Notes: generated from the letters alone by a model not told the origin. A stretch of 64,000 bases of DNA from Apilactobacillus quenuiae (GCF_002994005.1 NZ_POSN01000001.1:248001-312000); one strand, 5' to 3'. Shown: positions 30,401 through 42,306, counted from the stretch's first letter. A program made the numbers and translations.

Positions 30401-31742
30401 TATCATGTTGCATTTTAACAGCTGAAACTTCAATTACATTATCATAGATTGCTGATAAACCAGTAGTTTCAATATCGAATACTACATAAGTTGCATCATA
30501 TAATTCACGATCATCGGCATTAAAAGTGATTGGAACTCCATCATCTACAACGTTAGCCTCAACCCCGTAGATCATTTTCATATCATTCTTTTTAGCAGCA
30601 GTATATGCAAAAGGAAAGCCCTGAACGGCAGCATGATCTGTAATAGCGATTGCTGATTGCCCCCATTTTTTGGCTCTCGAAACAAAATCACTAATACTAT
30701 TAGTAGCATCCATTTGACTCATCTGTGTGTGTAAATGAAGTTCAACACGTTTATTTTCAGCGTTATCTTTGCGTTCTTCATGTTTTAAAGGATTAATGTC
30801 ATAAGCATTTAATGTTAATTCATGAGTATAATTATCTTCTTGTACTCCACCGCGGGCTTTAATCCAATCGCCTTCTTGAATAGCAGCAAATTGATTTTCA
30901 TCATCCTCATTATTAGAAAATTTCTTAATTTCAATAGACGATGAATAATCAGTAACTTTTAAAATCATCAATTGACGACCAGAACGCAATGATCTAATTT
31001 CTTTATCGAAAATATGGCCATTAATAATAACTAGTCTTTCTTCTTGAATAATATCACTCATTTTAGTAATTTCAGCATCATTCTTAATTGGTCTACCAAT
31101 CATTACTTTGCCTTTAGGAACCGCTTTATTACTATTTTTTTGTCTTTTAGCAGTAGATTCTTTAATTGCTTTTACTGCTTTTTGAGCTAATTGTGCATCA
31201 CGTTTTTCTTTTTGAATCTGAAAATCCTTTATTTTTTCTTGAGAAGCACTTTCATCAACATAAACATGAATATTAAACTTGGGAAAACCAAGTTTCTGAT
31301 AAGTTTCTTCAATTGGTTCTAAAGCTTTGCTAACCAAAAAGTTTTTGACAATTTCATTTTCAGCAATATATTCAACTCTTTGATTATTCAGCTTTAAGTC
31401 ATTATGTTTAAGTAATTCTTGCTTTAAAGATTCAGAAATATCAGTATTTTTCACTACCCAATTCCAATATTTTCCTAAAATTTTATTATCAAATTCACTA
31501 TTTTGAGTTGATATATTTAAAGAAGAATGGGCAATTTCATCAAAAGTCGCATGAAACCGATTATAAAAATCCACAAAAACTTCATAAGGTAAAATATTTG
31601 GCAAATTTAAAAAGAATGTCCAAGCTTTGGATTTTTTATGAATTTCAATTTGCTCAATTTGACCATTTTTAAAGTAAGTCTCATCCCCATTGAATTGGAG
31701 TTGATTTATTAATTTTAGAAACAGTTTCTCTTTATCTAACAA
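27423..31742 (-). CDS. polC: DNA polymerase III alpha subunit, Gram-positive type PolC
   Basis: The 1439-residue replicative polymerase of low-GC Gram-positives. An OB-fold region is at about 220-330. The PHP domain starts with [14 protein letters not shown] near 331 and is split by a DEDD 3'-5' proofreading exonuclease ([10 protein letters not shown] near 418). The PolC zinc finger has CPKC and CPNC near 905-940. The palm/fingers region has [10 protein letters not shown] near 970, and the C-terminus ends in NQLSLFDMM, which resembles a clamp-binding motif (QLSLF). Preceded by proS. Confidence 0.98.
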   Translation of the reverse strand: MLDKEKLFLKLINQLQFNGDETYFKNGQIEQIEIHKKSKAWTFFLNLPNILPYEVFVDFYNRFHATFDEIAHSSLNISTQNSEFDNKILGKYWNWVVKNTDISESLKQELLKHNDLKLNNQRVEYIAENEIVKNFLVSKALEPIEETYQKLGFPKFNIHVYVDESASQEKIKDFQIQKEKRDAQLAQKAVKAIKESTAKRQKNSNKAVPKGKVMIGRPIKNDAEITKMSDIIQEERLVIINGHIFDKEIRSLRSGRQLMILKVTDYSSSIEIKKFSNNEDDENQFAAIQEGDWIKARGGVQEDNYTHELTLNAYDINPLKHEERKDNAENKRVELHLHTQMSQMDATNSISDFVSRAKKWGQSAIAITDHAAVQGFPFAYTAAKKNDMKMIYGVEANVVDDGVPITFNADDRELYDATYVVFDIETTGLSAIYDNVIEVSAVKMQHDNVIDQFEEFIDPGFHLSDFTTQLTSITDEMVQGSKPEEEVFKLFRDFCGDSIVVGHNVTFDVGFMNVGYAKYGMEKIQNPIIDTLPLARFLYPNFKSYRLNTLAKKFDVSLEHHHRAVYDAESTGHLNYIFVKEAEDKYGITKVDEFNAHMSEHDAYKHARPFHAILLAKTQSGLKNMFKLISLSNVKYFYRVPRIPRSVLEKYREGILVGSACSSGEVFTSMMQKGKQEAAEKAKFYDYLEVQPKAAYKPLIDSQLIHDEKHLEEIISNMVETGQELEKPVVATGDVHYLDPHDYIYRKILINSQGGANPLNRQELPDVHFLTTNEMLDNFKFLGDELDNKIVVENSNKVADMIDDDIHPVLDKLYTPHMQGAEDEIKNSTMDKAHELYGDPLPEIIQKRLDRELKSIIGNGFSVIYLIAKRLVSKSNKDGYLVGSRGSVGSSLVATMAGITEVNPLPPHYRCPKCKYSHFFTKGEYGSGYDLPHKECPNCGTLMTGDGHNIPFETFLGFKGNKVPDIDLNFSGDYQPIAHNYLKVLFGEKNVYRAGTIGTVADKTAYGFVKAYERDTEQVIRGAEIDRLAKGDTGVKRTTGQHPAGIIIVPDDMDIFDFTPIQYPADDQNAAWETTHFDFHSIHDNILKMDVLGHDDPTMIRTLQDLSGIDPQSIPMDDPGVMGLFSGTETIGVTPEQIQSKTGTLGVPEFGTKFVRGMLEQTKPNNYSQLLQISGLSHGTDVWLGNADELIKEGKATIANVIGCRDNIMTDLINWGLDSETSFQIMESVRHGRGIPDEWQKQMHEANIPQWYIDSCLKIKYMFPRAHAAAYVLMALRVAYFKVYFPLVYYCAYFSVRADDFDLVSMCNGKEKIKIKMKEINDQGNDASSKDKNLLTVLELSNEMVERGFDFEMVNLEKSDAEKWLIDGKKLIAPFRAIPSLGLNVAKQIVAARADKPFISKEDLSKRGKVSKKIIEFMNDNHVIDDLPDENQLSLFDMM

Positions 31743-31770
31743 AGACTAAACCTCCAATATATAAAAGCTG

Positions 31771-31808
31771 AAAAAAGATCAGTTATATAATTCAAACTGA
31801 TCTTTTTT
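31771..31808. terminator. Terminator between proS and polC
   Basis: AAAAAAGATCAGTT / AACTGATCTTTTTT hairpin just after the proS stop codon. Confidence 0.88.
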
Positions 31809-31812
31809 CTAA

Positions 31813-33543
<1,731 letters not shown>

Positions 33544-33547
33544 TTAA

Positions 33548-34822
33548 TTAATGTAAAAAATATCTTTGTATATCATTTAAAGTAACCAAAATCATAAGAA
33601 CAACAATAAAGGCAAAACCAATTAAAGTAACAATCGTTTCAACTTTTTCTGATGCTGGCTTTCTTCTAATCGCTTCAATAATGTTCAATAATATTTTACC
33701 ACCATCTAATGCAGGAATTGGAATAAAGTTAATAATAGCCAAGTTAATTGATAAGAAAGCTATAAAATATACTATTCCTTCAATTCCTAACTTTGCAGCT
33801 TGAGAAGTATTAGCAAAAATTGCCACTGGTCCTCCCAAATCATTTAGACTAAAATGTCCAGAAAACATAGATATTAATTTTGTAACTAATAGTTTAGTGA
33901 AATTCCATGTTTGATTAAATCCAGATAAAGATTTTGCAATGAATGAATTATCTAGAGTTTGGGATACTCCGATAATTCCATATTTAGTAGATCCACTCTT
34001 AGCAGATTGTGTTGTTAGAGAAACTTTTTTCTCAGTTTTATTGTTTAAAACCTTTAAATTAATTTTTTGATTTGGTTTAGATTGAATGGCAACAGTTAAG
34101 TCTTTCCAAGTGTTAGTTTTTTGTCCATCAACACTTAATATTTTATCGCCATTTTGGATTCCCGCATTTTTAGCAACAGAATTATTTTGTTGAACATTAA
34201 CAGTATTTGTATTTGAAGGTGCACCACCTTGTAGAAAAGACAAAATAGAAAATGCAATAATCGCTAAAAGAATATTATTAAAAATACCAGCAAAATTAGT
34301 AATTAATTTTTTCCAAACTGGAGCATTTTGAAATTGAACATCTTTAGGAGCTATTTGAACGGCAGTTCCATCATGCTCAATTATGACTGCATCATGGCTA
34401 ACTTTATATAATTTTTTAGACTCTTCATCACCATTTTCATAACCTTCAATAAAAAGATCATTTTCTAAATCACAATTTGTTACTTCAAGAGGTAAGCCTT
34501 GATATAAAGTTTGCTTTTTACTAGTGTTAATTGAATTTACAATATGATTATCATCAAATTGTAAACTAACAGGTGTTCCTGGCTCTAATTCTTGCGATTC
34601 ATTATCGGCAGATCCAGCCATACGAACATATCCACCTAATGGCAATAATCTAATAGTATAAGTTGTAGAATTATGCCGATAATAAAATAATTTAGGTCCC
34701 ATTCCAATAGAAAATTCACGAACCATAATGCCAGATTTTTTAGCTACTATAAAATGCCCAAATTCATGAACAAATACAAGAATTCCAAAAACTATTATGA
34801 AAGCTATGATAGTTATAATCAA
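33548..34822 (-). CDS. rseP: Site-2 intramembrane metalloprotease RseP
   Basis: A 424-residue S2P-family protease. The zinc motif HEFGH is at residues 19-23 in the first membrane helix. A PDZ domain lies at about 205-275 (NGDKILSVDGQKTNTWKDL), and the third metal ligand is in NFIPIPALDGGKI near 370. It cleaves anti-sigma factors and leftover signal peptides within the membrane. The stretch at about 65-150 of acidic sequence between helix 1 and the PDZ is longer than in B. subtilis. Confidence 0.95.
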   Translation of the reverse strand: MIITIIAFIIVFGILVFVHEFGHFIVAKKSGIMVREFSIGMGPKLFYYRHNSTTYTIRLLPLGGYVRMAGSADNESQELEPGTPVSLQFDDNHIVNSINTSKKQTLYQGLPLEVTNCDLENDLFIEGYENGDEESKKLYKVSHDAVIIEHDGTAVQIAPKDVQFQNAPVWKKLITNFAGIFNNILLAIIAFSILSFLQGGAPSNTNTVNVQQNNSVAKNAGIQNGDKILSVDGQKTNTWKDLTVAIQSKPNQKINLKVLNNKTEKKVSLTTQSAKSGSTKYGIIGVSQTLDNSFIAKSLSGFNQTWNFTKLLVTKLISMFSGHFSLNDLGGPVAIFANTSQAAKLGIEGIVYFIAFLSINLAIINFIPIPALDGGKILLNIIEAIRRKPASEKVETIVTLIGFAFIVVLMILVTLNDIQRYFLH

Positions 34823-34847
34823 AAAAATCGCTCCTTTAAATAATTAG

Positions 34848-35636
34848 CTAAATTATACCGAATAAATGTAGAATCGGTAATACAAAAAGCAAGCTATCAA
34901 AACGATCTAGAATACCACCATGTCCGGGCAAAATTTTTCCAGAATCTTTAACTCTGTAAAAACGTTTTAATGATGATTCTACTAAATCTCCAAATTGTCC
35001 AACAATAGAAAGTACAATGGTTATAACAACTGCTCCTAAAATTGAAACATTTCCAATATTATACATTAACATCCAAATAGTTCCTATTATAGTAGCTATT
35101 AAAGACCCACAAACTGAACCTTCCCACGTTTTATTAGGACTAACATGCGGGGCCAACTTATGTTTACCAAATTGCTTGCCAAATATATAGGCTCCACTAT
35201 CGGTTAACCAGACAATAAATAGCGCATAAAATAAAGTAGCTATGCTATCATATCTAGCTAAAATAAAATAATGAAACCCAACGCCTATATATAGCATCGC
35301 TAAAGTCATTACACCTGTGTCATCAAATGAGAATCTATTTTTAGTAAATACATTTCTAAGCAACAACAACATAATGACTATATAAAATAAAAATTGTGCT
35401 GATAAAAAGCTTGGTAAATGTGAATACCATTGATCAGGAGCGATCACTATTGCAACACCTAAAAAAGAAAGCATCGCTTCAGGAGATACAACAAGTTTCT
35501 TTTTCATAACTAAAACTTCAGATACAGCAACTATTCCTAATAATAAAGCCGCAATATCTATAAATATTTCACCAATTAAAACAATTGGAATAAAAATTAT
35601 CAACGCGATAATCGCAGTTAAAACTCTTTGTTTCAT
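34848..35636 (-). CDS. cdsA: Phosphatidate cytidylyltransferase
   Basis: A 262-residue multi-pass membrane enzyme making CDP-diacylglycerol from phosphatidate and CTP. The C-terminal signature appears as VSPNKTWEGSVCG and GQFGDLVESSLKRFYRVKDSGKILPGHGGILDRFDS. Between uppS and rseP in the usual order. Confidence 0.96.
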   Translation of the reverse strand: MKQRVLTAIIALIIFIPIVLIGEIFIDIAALLLGIVAVSEVLVMKKKLVVSPEAMLSFLGVAIVIAPDQWYSHLPSFLSAQFLFYIVIMLLLLRNVFTKNRFSFDDTGVMTLAMLYIGVGFHYFILARYDSIATLFYALFIVWLTDSGAYIFGKQFGKHKLAPHVSPNKTWEGSVCGSLIATIIGTIWMLMYNIGNVSILGAVVITIVLSIVGQFGDLVESSLKRFYRVKDSGKILPGHGGILDRFDSLLFVLPILHLFGII

Positions 35637-35651
35637 TCTTAATTCCTCAAT

Positions 35652-36413
35652 TTATTTATTTTTTAAGCCACCAAATCGACGGTGACGATTTTGATATTCA
35701 TAAATGCATTCTTTCAAATTAGAATCTTTATAATCAGGCCATTTGGTTTGATCAAAAACAAATTCACTATAAGCAACTTGCCAAAGAAGAAAATTGGATA
35801 AACGTTCTTCTCCACTAGTTCTAATTAATAAATCAGGATTAGATAAGTTCTTAAGATTAGCTGTCATTAAAGATTCTTCAACAATATCGTTATTGATATC
35901 ATCAACACTTAAATCACCATTTTTAACTCGACTAGATATTTTTTTTATTGCTGAAACAATTTCATCGTGACTACCATAATTCAAAGCAAAATTTAAAATC
36001 ATTCCATTACAATCTTTAGTATCATGAATCGCCTTTTGCACAGCATTCTTAGTACTATTTGGCAATTTATCAATTTCTCCCATGACATTTACTTTAACAT
36101 TGTTTTCTATTAATTCTGGAACAAACTTATTAAAAAAACGTTCCGGTAATCCTAATAAATAGTTAACTTCTTTATCAGGACGATGCCAATTTTCAGTAGA
36201 AAAAGCATATAAAGTTAATACCTTAACACCGAGATTACTGGCAGACTTAGTTATAGTTCTAACAACTTCCATTCCTTGTTTATGGCCAGCAATTCTAGGC
36301 AAATGCCTTTGTTTAGCCCATCTTCCATTTCCATCCATAATAATAGCAATGTGAGCGGGAATGTTATTAGGATCTAATTGGCGCTCTTCAAATGAATTAT
36401 TTTTATTAAACAT
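35652..36413 (-). CDS. uppS: Undecaprenyl diphosphate synthase
   Basis: A 253-residue cis-prenyltransferase that builds the lipid carrier for peptidoglycan and teichoic acid. IIMDGNGRWAKQRHLPRIAGH near residue 26 holds the catalytic Asp, YAFSTENWHRP and LLIRTSGEERLSNFLLWQ are the other conserved blocks. Cytosolic, membrane-associated; upstream of cdsA by 15 bases. Confidence 0.97.
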   Translation of the reverse strand: MFNKNNSFEERQLDPNNIPAHIAIIMDGNGRWAKQRHLPRIAGHKQGMEVVRTITKSASNLGVKVLTLYAFSTENWHRPDKEVNYLLGLPERFFNKFVPELIENNVKVNVMGEIDKLPNSTKNAVQKAIHDTKDCNGMILNFALNYGSHDEIVSAIKKISSRVKNGDLSVDDINNDIVEESLMTANLKNLSNPDLLIRTSGEERLSNFLLWQVAYSEFVFDQTKWPDYKDSNLKECIYEYQNRHRRFGGLKNK

Positions 36414-36447
36414 ATTATCACCTATAAATTAACTATAAACAAATAAA

Positions 36448-36468
36448 GGATGAGTAATATTCTCATCC
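36448..36468 (-). terminator. Hairpin before uppS
   Basis: GGATGAG / CTCATCC with a 7-base loop, followed by TTTATTT on the minus strand, after the 132-residue unknown gene. It may be a weak terminator or a spacer within the operon. Confidence 0.5.
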
Positions 36469-36486
36469 TAATTTGCCAATTAAATT

Positions 36487-36885
36487 TTATTGAATTAGTC
36501 TCCATTCTCCACGTTTAGTATCAACTAATGTTTGGAAATATTTCAATAATTGGTTTGCATCTGCCGCACTTTGTTCACCAAGCATATTTAAACCTTTACC
36601 TGTAGGAATTGGATCTGTCAAATCAGTAATTTCATTCTTATCTTCAATAGTAGCTTGAGTGAATGCAACAATCCAATCATCTTCGATTAATTTAGAAATA
36701 ACAAAGAATAAATTAAAATCATCAGTAACATAAGCAGGCATTACATATACGTCATCCTGAATTTCTTGTAACTTATTACCATTATATTCTAAAGCTTGAA
36801 TATTGGAATTATCCATATCCTTATTTAATTTGAAAATCATTTTTTCAAAATCTTTTGTACCTGGGGTTAATTCTTGTTCTGCCAT
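36487..36885 (-). CDS. Unknown protein between frr and uppS, 132 residues
   Basis: No family is recognised. The protein is acidic, soluble and lacks a signal peptide. It reads as an alpha/beta domain: an N-terminal helix (DFEKMIFKLNKDMDN), beta strands around VYVMPAYVTDDFNLFFVISKL and WIVAFTQATIEDK, and a C-terminal helix ending in EWRLIQ. The strand pattern is vaguely SseB-like, but I would not name it so. A ribosome site and a gap of 11 bases from frr suggest co-expression with ribosome recycling and lipid-carrier genes. Confidence 0.75.
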   Translation of the reverse strand: MAEQELTPGTKDFEKMIFKLNKDMDNSNIQALEYNGNKLQEIQDDVYVMPAYVTDDFNLFFVISKLIEDDWIVAFTQATIEDKNEITDLTDPIPTGKGLNMLGEQSAADANQLLKYFQTLVDTKRGEWRLIQ

Positions 36886-36896
36886 AAATATCTCCC

Positions 36897-37460
36897 TTAT
36901 CCGTTCATTACTTCGTTTTCTTTATCAGAAACGATTTGATCGACATGTTTAATTTCTTTATCAGTTAATTGTTGAACTTGATCTTCAAGGCGATGTGCTT
37001 CATCATCATTGAAATCATCACTCTTATTTCCCTTTTTAACTGCATCCATTGCTTCACGTCTAACATTTCTAATGGCAACTTTATTACTTTCCCCAGTTGC
37101 TTTAACTTTTTTAGAAACTTCAGCACGACGTTCTTCAGTTAATTGTGGAACAACCATTCTAATTTTGTCTCCATCATTAGCTGGATTAATTCCTAAGTCT
37201 GCTTCCAAGATACCTTTTTCAATATTATTTAAAGCTGATTTATCATAAGGACTAATCATAATAACTCTAGCTTCAGGAACTGTAATTGCAGCAATTTGAT
37301 TTAATGGAGTAGTAGCACCATAATAATCAACCGTAACACCTGATAATAAACTTGGGTTAGCACGACCAGCACGAATACCACCTAAATCATGTTTTAATGC
37401 TTCGGTAGTTTTTTGCATTTTATTTTTTGCATTATCTAAAACTTCTTTTGAAGTAACCAT
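36897..37460 (-). CDS. frr: Ribosome recycling factor
   Basis: A 187-residue two-domain factor that, with EF-G, splits post-termination ribosomes. DLGGIRAGRANPSLL, YYGATTPLNQIA, PPY-equivalent SPYDKSAL and PQLTEERR with KVRNVRREA-like IRNVRREAMDAVKK are all in place. It lies four bases behind pyrH. Confidence 0.97.
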   Translation of the reverse strand: MVTSKEVLDNAKNKMQKTTEALKHDLGGIRAGRANPSLLSGVTVDYYGATTPLNQIAAITVPEARVIMISPYDKSALNNIEKGILEADLGINPANDGDKIRMVVPQLTEERRAEVSKKVKATGESNKVAIRNVRREAMDAVKKGNKSDDFNDDEAHRLEDQVQQLTDKEIKHVDQIVSDKENEVMNG

Positions 37461-37463
37461 TAA

Positions 37464-38186
37464 TTATTTCCCCCTAACAGTTGTTCCAATCTTTTCACCT
37501 TGAACAACCTTTTTAATATTTCCACTTTCATTTAAATTAAATACTACCAAAGGAATATTATTATCCATTGATAATGAACTTGCAGTAGTATCCATAACAT
37601 TTAAATTTTTGTTAATAATATCCATTTGGGTTAATTCATCATACTTAACAGCATTTGGATTTTCATTAGGATCAGCAGAATAAATTCCATCTACGCCATT
37701 TTTAGCCATTAAAATAGCATCAGCATGAACTTCAGCAGCTCTCAAAGCAGCTGTAGTATCAGTGGAAAAGTATGGATTACCAGTACCACCAGCAAAAATA
37801 ACTACTCGATTTTTTTGCAAATGACGAACAGCCTTTCTTCTGATGTATGGTTCAGCAATTTGTCTCATTTCAATTGAAGTTTGCACTCTGGTGGGAACAT
37901 CAATTGATTCTAAATTATCTTGTAATGAAAGTCCATTCATTATGGTTGCAAGCATTCCAACATAATCAGCCTGAGTTCTTTCCATTCCCATTTTGGCACC
38001 AGCAACACCACGCCACATGTTACCACCACCGACAACAATGGCAACTTGGATACCTAATTTACATACTTCTTTTATTTCTTCGGCAATTTTTTTAATAACT
38101 GGAGGATTAATTCCAAATCCTTTATCTCCAGCTAAGGCTTCACCACTTAGTTTCAAGACGATACGTTTGTATTTTACGTCTGACAT
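37464..38186 (-). CDS. pyrH: UMP kinase
   Basis: A 240-residue amino-acid-kinase-fold enzyme that phosphorylates UMP to [47 protein letters not shown] and [12 protein letters not shown] match the family. I start at the ATG at 38186, preceded by GGAGG; an upstream in-frame ATG lacks a ribosome site. A hairpin precedes the gene. Confidence 0.97.
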   Translation of the reverse strand: MSDVKYKRIVLKLSGEALAGDKGFGINPPVIKKIAEEIKEVCKLGIQVAIVVGGGNMWRGVAGAKMGMERTQADYVGMLATIMNGLSLQDNLESIDVPTRVQTSIEMRQIAEPYIRRKAVRHLQKNRVVIFAGGTGNPYFSTDTTAALRAAEVHADAILMAKNGVDGIYSADPNENPNAVKYDELTQMDIINKNLNVMDTTASSLSMDNNIPLVVFNLNESGNIKKVVQGEKIGTTVRGK

Positions 38187-38280
38187 TGAACTTCCTCCAT
38201 TAAAATAATTCATCAATATAATTTTAGCATAACATAAATAACAAAAACAGATTAATAAAATAAAATTAAGTAAAATGTAA

Positions 38281-38314
38281 AAAAGGGAGTGCCAAAATAT
38301 AGCACACCCTCCTT
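38281..38314 (-). terminator. Terminator after tsf
   Basis: Minus-strand GGGTGTGC / GCACTCCC (one mismatch) followed by TTTTTT, 17 bases after the tsf stop. Confidence 0.75.
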
Positions 38315-38330
38315 ATTTTAAATATTTAAA

Positions 38331-39206
38331 TTATTTAATTTGACTATTTACTTCGTCAGCAAAACTTTGTTCTTCTTTTTCGATACCTTCTCCAACTTCG
38401 TAACGAGCAAAAGCTTCAAGTTCTCCACCATTATCTTTAACGAATTGAGCAACAGTTTTGTCAGAATCCATAACGAATTCTTGGTCGGCTAAACTAATTT
38501 CTGATAAGAATTTGTTTAGACGGCCTTCAACCATTTTTTCAACAATTTTTTCTGGCTTACCTTCATCTAAGGCTTCTTTCTTCAATTCTTCACGTTCTTT
38601 ATCTAAACGATCTGAAGGAACAGAATTTCTATCTAAGTATTCAGGGTTAGTAGCAGCAATATGCATAGCAACATGCTTAGCAACTTCTTCATTAGCACCC
38701 TTAATTTGTACTAGAGCACCAATTAAACCACCATTATGCAAGTAAGCACCAAAATTAGCATCGTCATCTTTATTAAAGATTTCAAAACGACGTAAAGTAA
38801 TTTTTTCACCAGTAATTTGAGTTGTGTTAATGATCTTGTCATTGATAGTTTCACCATCAACATCCAGTTTAAGTGCAGCTTCAACATCAGCAGGTTGTTC
38901 TTCAACAATCTTAGCTGCAACCATATCAATTAAGTCTTTGAAGTCATCATTACCAGAAACAAAGTCTGTTTCGGCATTGATTTCAACAATAGCAGCTGAA
39001 TTACCATTAGTAACAACACGTGTTAAACCTGCATTAGCAACGCGATCACTCTTCTTTTCAGCCTTTGCAATACCTTTTTCACGTAAAAACTCTAAAGCAG
39101 CTTTTTCGTCACCATCAGAAGCAACTAAGGCTTTTTTAGCATCCATCATACCTACACTAGTTTTGTCACGTAAGTTTTTTACTTGAGAAGCAGTAATTTT
39201 TGCCAT
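38331..39206 (-). CDS. tsf: Elongation factor Ts
   Basis: A 291-residue nucleotide exchange factor for EF-Tu. It has the N-terminal TASQVKNLRDKTSVGMMDAKKAL and the core block IVEINAETDFVSGNDDF, followed by the dimerisation domain with HIAATNPEYLD. In a two-gene unit with rpsB. Confidence 0.97.
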   Translation of the reverse strand: MAKITASQVKNLRDKTSVGMMDAKKALVASDGDEKAALEFLREKGIAKAEKKSDRVANAGLTRVVTNGNSAAIVEINAETDFVSGNDDFKDLIDMVAAKIVEEQPADVEAALKLDVDGETINDKIINTTQITGEKITLRRFEIFNKDDDANFGAYLHNGGLIGALVQIKGANEEVAKHVAMHIAATNPEYLDRNSVPSDRLDKEREELKKEALDEGKPEKIVEKMVEGRLNKFLSEISLADQEFVMDSDKTVAQFVKDNGGELEAFARYEVGEGIEKEEQSFADEVNSQIK

Positions 39207-39242
39207 TTAAATGGCCTCCTTAAAATATTTAATATTTTTTAT

Positions 39243-39293
39243 AAAAAAAGCTGACTCTGCATTAGGCCTTTCGGTCCAAACACATGAGTCAGC
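39243..39293 (-). terminator. Terminator/attenuator between rpsB and tsf
   Basis: Minus-strand stem GCTGACTC / GAGTCAGC followed by TTTTTTT. The 27-base interior carries a second small stem with a GAAA tetraloop (CCGAAAGG). It would set the ratio of S2 to EF-Ts. Confidence 0.85.
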
Positions 39294-39327
39294 CTAAGTG
39301 CACAAATATAAATAATTATTTAATTAA

Positions 39328-40077
39328 TTATTTGTTTTCACTTTCATCTTTTGAATCATTTCCATCTTTGAAAGTGTTTTCGTCAACTTCTTCTTCGCCT
39401 TGGTTACCTTCAACAATAGCATCTGCCATCTTAGAAGTAATTAAGCGAACAGCACGAATAGCATCATCATTTGATGGGATAATTACATCGATATCGTCTG
39501 GGTTAGTGTTAGTATCAACCATAGCAACGATAGGAATATTTAATTTGTGAGCTTCGTTAACAGCAAGTTGTTCTTTACGAGGATCAACAATAAACATAAC
39601 ATCAGGAATCTTAGGCATATCTTCAATACCACCTAAGAATTTTTCTAACTTTTCAGTTTGTTTCTTCAATAAAGAAACTTCTTTCTTAGGTAATCTTTCA
39701 AAAGTACCGTCTTCGGCCATTTTCTTAAGATCTTTTAAGTATTTAATACGACTTTGGATAGTATCCCAGTTAGTTAAAGTTCCACCTAACCAACGGTGAT
39801 TAACGTAAAATTGTCCAGCACGAGTTGCTTCTTCTTGAATAGAATCTTGTGCTTGCTTTTTAGTACCTACAAATAAGAATACAGCATTTTTTGATGCTTC
39901 ATCCTTAACGAATTTGTACGCATTATCAATCATCTTTACAGTCTTTTGTAAATCAATGATGTAAATACCATTACGTTGAGTAAAGATGTACTTCTTCATC
40001 TTAGGATTCCAACGACGAGTTTGGTGTCCAAAGTGAACACCAGCTTCTAACAATTGTTTCATAGAAATAACAGCCAT
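39328..40077 (-). CDS. rpsB: 30S ribosomal protein S2
   Basis: A 249-residue S2 protein. [32 protein letters not shown] is split by family-standard residues, and [13 protein letters not shown] and [16 protein letters not shown] are typical. The ATG at 40077 follows GGAGGGC; the longer frame from 40119 is rejected. The C-terminal tail is acidic. Confidence 0.98.
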   Translation of the reverse strand: MAVISMKQLLEAGVHFGHQTRRWNPKMKKYIFTQRNGIYIIDLQKTVKMIDNAYKFVKDEASKNAVFLFVGTKKQAQDSIQEEATRAGQFYVNHRWLGGTLTNWDTIQSRIKYLKDLKKMAEDGTFERLPKKEVSLLKKQTEKLEKFLGGIEDMPKIPDVMFIVDPRKEQLAVNEAHKLNIPIVAMVDTNTNPDDIDVIIPSNDDAIRAVRLITSKMADAIVEGNQGEEEVDENTFKDGNDSKDESENK

Positions 40078-40197
40078 TATAATAGCCCTCCAAATAGTTT
40101 TTTCCTCCTCAATGATCAACTAATATGGTGACTTATTAAAAAGCACTAGCCAAATTATCACATTGAGTGTGAATTAGTAATTAAATTACCAAATATA

Positions 40198-40226
40198 ATG
40201 ATAAATCATTAACAATAATTAATCAA
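40198..40226 (-). promoter_or_regulatory. Probable promoter of rpsB
   Basis: -35 TTGATT and -10 TATCAT, 17-base spacing, about 120 bases upstream of the start. The long leader between them and rpsB contains two Shine-Dalgarno-like segments (GAGGAGG and GGAGGG) and could bind S2, but no defined fold is claimed. Confidence 0.55.
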
Positions 40227-40242
40227 TATTAAAATTAAATAA

Positions 40243-40518
40243 TTATTGAAAAAGATTTTTGCTTACACCATTGTTTATAAGATATTGTATTTTTTGATAT
40301 CTAGATTGATGTTTAAACGCATATTCGGCTTTTAAAGCATCCCGTTTATGTTCAAATGACTCATGATATATCATTTTAACTGGTAAATGAGACCTAGTAT
40401 ATTTTGCCCCATTACCAGATTGATGTTTTAACAATCGTTTATTTAAGTCATTAGTAAATCCACCATATAGAGAATTATCGCCACACAATAATACATACAT
40501 ATAATATTTATTTACCAT
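40243..40518 (-). CDS. GIY-YIG domain protein (YazA type)
   Basis: A 91-residue single-domain protein of the UPF0213 group. YYMYVLLCGDNSLYGGFTND is the GIY-YIG core with its conserved Arg in LNKRLLKHQ, and GNGAKYTRSHLP follows. The family has the nuclease fold but an unclear cellular role. It overlaps the end of the methyltransferase gene by 11 bases, the common trmN6-yazA coupling. Confidence 0.9.
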   Translation of the reverse strand: MVNKYYMYVLLCGDNSLYGGFTNDLNKRLLKHQSGNGAKYTRSHLPVKMIYHESFEHKRDALKAEYAFKHQSRYQKIQYLINNGVSKNLFQ

Positions 40519-41260
40519 ATAAAATTTTCCTTACATAATCACTATATTGATCACTATCATCTTTATATGTAATTATTGGAGGTAAAATTTTCATCCCAGA
40601 TTTTTTACCTTTATTAATACCCTCAATTAGTACCATATTAGAGTCTTTATTTTTTCGTGGATATATAAATTGTAACTTTTTAGGCGCTAAGCCATGTTTT
40701 AACATAACATCCATAATTTCAACCAATCGATCTGGACGATAAACTAAATAAATTTTTGCATTAGTTTTTAACATGTCGCTACTTGCAGCCATTATTGCTT
40801 CTAAATTAGTAGTAATTTCATGTCTAGCAATTGCTAAATATTTATTAGGATTCTTTTTACTTGTAGGCAAATCAGGAAAATATGGTGGATTACAGGTTAT
40901 AACATCAATTGAATCTTTATCAAGATAATTATTAAACCTTGATAGATCAGAATTAATAACCGTTATCTTATCTTCTAAATTATTTAATAAAACACTTCTT
41001 TTAGCCATATCAGCAAGTCTATCTTGTAACTCAATTTCAAATATTTTGCCATTAGTCTTATGTGACATAAATATTCCAACTGCACCATTTCCAGCACATA
41101 AATCTACAGTCTTAGACCTACACTTATTAGGTAATTTAGCAAAGTTAGCCAAAAGAACTGCATCTAGAGAAAAAGAGAAGACATCAGGGTTTTGGATAAT
41201 TTTAAAATTGTTACTATATAATTGATCAATTCTTTCGTTCTCGTATAATAATTTGTTCAA
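40508..41260 (-). CDS. tRNA1(Val) adenine-37 N6-methyltransferase-like enzyme
   Basis: A 250-residue class I methyltransferase of the YabB/TrmN6 group. TVDLCAGNGAVGIFMS is the SAM-binding loop and TCNPPYF is the NPPY catalytic motif for adenine N6 methylation. I use the TTG at 41260 as start, with AGGTGG eight bases upstream; the longer reading frame would run into the promoter area shared with divergent plsC. The exact tRNA target is inferred from the family. Confidence 0.85.
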   Translation of the reverse strand: MNKLLYENERIDQLYSNNFKIIQNPDVFSFSLDAVLLANFAKLPNKCRSKTVDLCAGNGAVGIFMSHKTNGKIFEIELQDRLADMAKRSVLLNNLEDKITVINSDLSRFNNYLDKDSIDVITCNPPYFPDLPTSKKNPNKYLAIARHEITTNLEAIMAASSDMLKTNAKIYLVYRPDRLVEIMDVMLKHGLAPKKLQFIYPRKNKDSNMVLIEGINKGKKSGMKILPPIITYKDDSDQYSDYVRKILYGK

Positions 41261-41346
41261 TTTAATTTCCACCTTAATTTTAGCTTGCATATAATAATGA
41301 TAATAGAATATTATTGTTTTATAAAGTATCGAGAGGAGCAACATGT

Positions 41347-41976
41347 ATGTATTCTTTTTTAAGAGTATTAGCTAGAGTTATTTTATATACAATAAATGGT
41401 AAACCTAAATTTGAACACAAAAATAGGATTCCTGAAGGTAATTATGTCTTGGTTGCACCACATAGAACTTGGTTTGACCCATTATACTATGCCTTAGCTG
41501 CCAGTCCTAAGGAATTCGCATTTATGGCAAAAAAAGAGTTATTCAAGAACCCTGTTTTAAGATATATTTTAGTACATGCAAATGTATTAAGTGTAGACAG
41601 AGAGGATCCGGGCCCATCAGTTATAAAAGAACCAGTCAAAATTTTACAAAAGTCAGATAAGTCACTAATTATTTTCCCGTCTGGAACTAGACATTCACAA
41701 AGTTTAAAGGGTGGAGCTACTTTAATTTCAAAATTATCTAAGACTCCTTTACTTCCGGCTACTTATCAAGGACCATTAACGTTTAAATCACTATTCTCTA
41801 GAAAACAATCTACTATCAATTTTGGAGAACCAATATATATCGAAAAAAAGCTAAAATTAAATGATAATGGTCAAAGTAAAATAGAACAACAAATGCAAGA
41901 TGCATTTGATAAATTAGATGATGAAATAAATCCTAATTTTAAATATATAGATCCAGCCAAAAAAGAAAAGGATTAA
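41347..41976 (+). CDS. plsC: 1-acyl-sn-glycerol-3-phosphate acyltransferase
   Basis: A 209-residue membrane-associated acyltransferase for phosphatidate synthesis. The HX4D motif is HRTWFD at residues 39-44 and the substrate motif is FPSGTRH near 113 (SGTR in place of the usual EGTR). The start is the ATG at 41347, eight bases after GAGAGGAG. It is transcribed away from the methyltransferase gene and ends in a strong terminator. Confidence 0.92.
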   Translation: MYSFLRVLARVILYTINGKPKFEHKNRIPEGNYVLVAPHRTWFDPLYYALAASPKEFAFMAKKELFKNPVLRYILVHANVLSVDREDPGPSVIKEPVKILQKSDKSLIIFPSGTRHSQSLKGGATLISKLSKTPLLPATYQGPLTFKSLFSRKQSTINFGEPIYIEKKLKLNDNGQSKIEQQMQDAFDKLDDEINPNFKYIDPAKKEKD

Positions 41977-42002
41977 AATCCATTGGATTTTAATCCTTTT
42001 TT
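41970..42002. terminator. Bidirectional terminator between plsC and yneF
   Basis: GGATTAAAATCC / GGATTTTAATCC with a short loop, followed by TTTTTT; serves convergent genes. Confidence 0.85.
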
Positions 42003-42004
42003 AT

Positions 42005-42223
42005 TTATTTAGCATGAGCTTTCATGCTGTTCATCATTTGATTTAATTTTTTAGTAGATGGTTTTTGTCCCATTTGCAACATCATTGCTCTTAATTGATC
42101 TTTATTAATTGGTGGATTATCTTTAAGATATTTTTCCATATACTTACGAGCCATAAAGAATCCACCGATTAATCCTAGGATTAATGCTACTAAAACAATC
42201 ACAATCCATAGAAATGTATTCAC
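42005..42223 (-). CDS. yneF: YneF family small membrane protein
   Basis: A 72-residue protein of UPF0154: a single N-terminal membrane helix ([19 protein letters not shown]) followed by [24 protein letters not shown] and [11 protein letters not shown]. The GTG at 42223 with AGGAGGG six bases upstream is the start and gives the exact family length. Function unknown. Confidence 0.9.
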   Translation of the reverse strand: MNTFLWIVIVLVALILGLIGGFFMARKYMEKYLKDNPPINKDQLRAMMLQMGQKPSTKKLNQMMNSMKAHAK

Positions 42224-42306
42224 AGATATCCCTCCTAGCTTCATATACAAACATATAATTTATTCTACACAAAGTGTAAATAAAATTCAAAATTATTTTT
42301 AATCAG

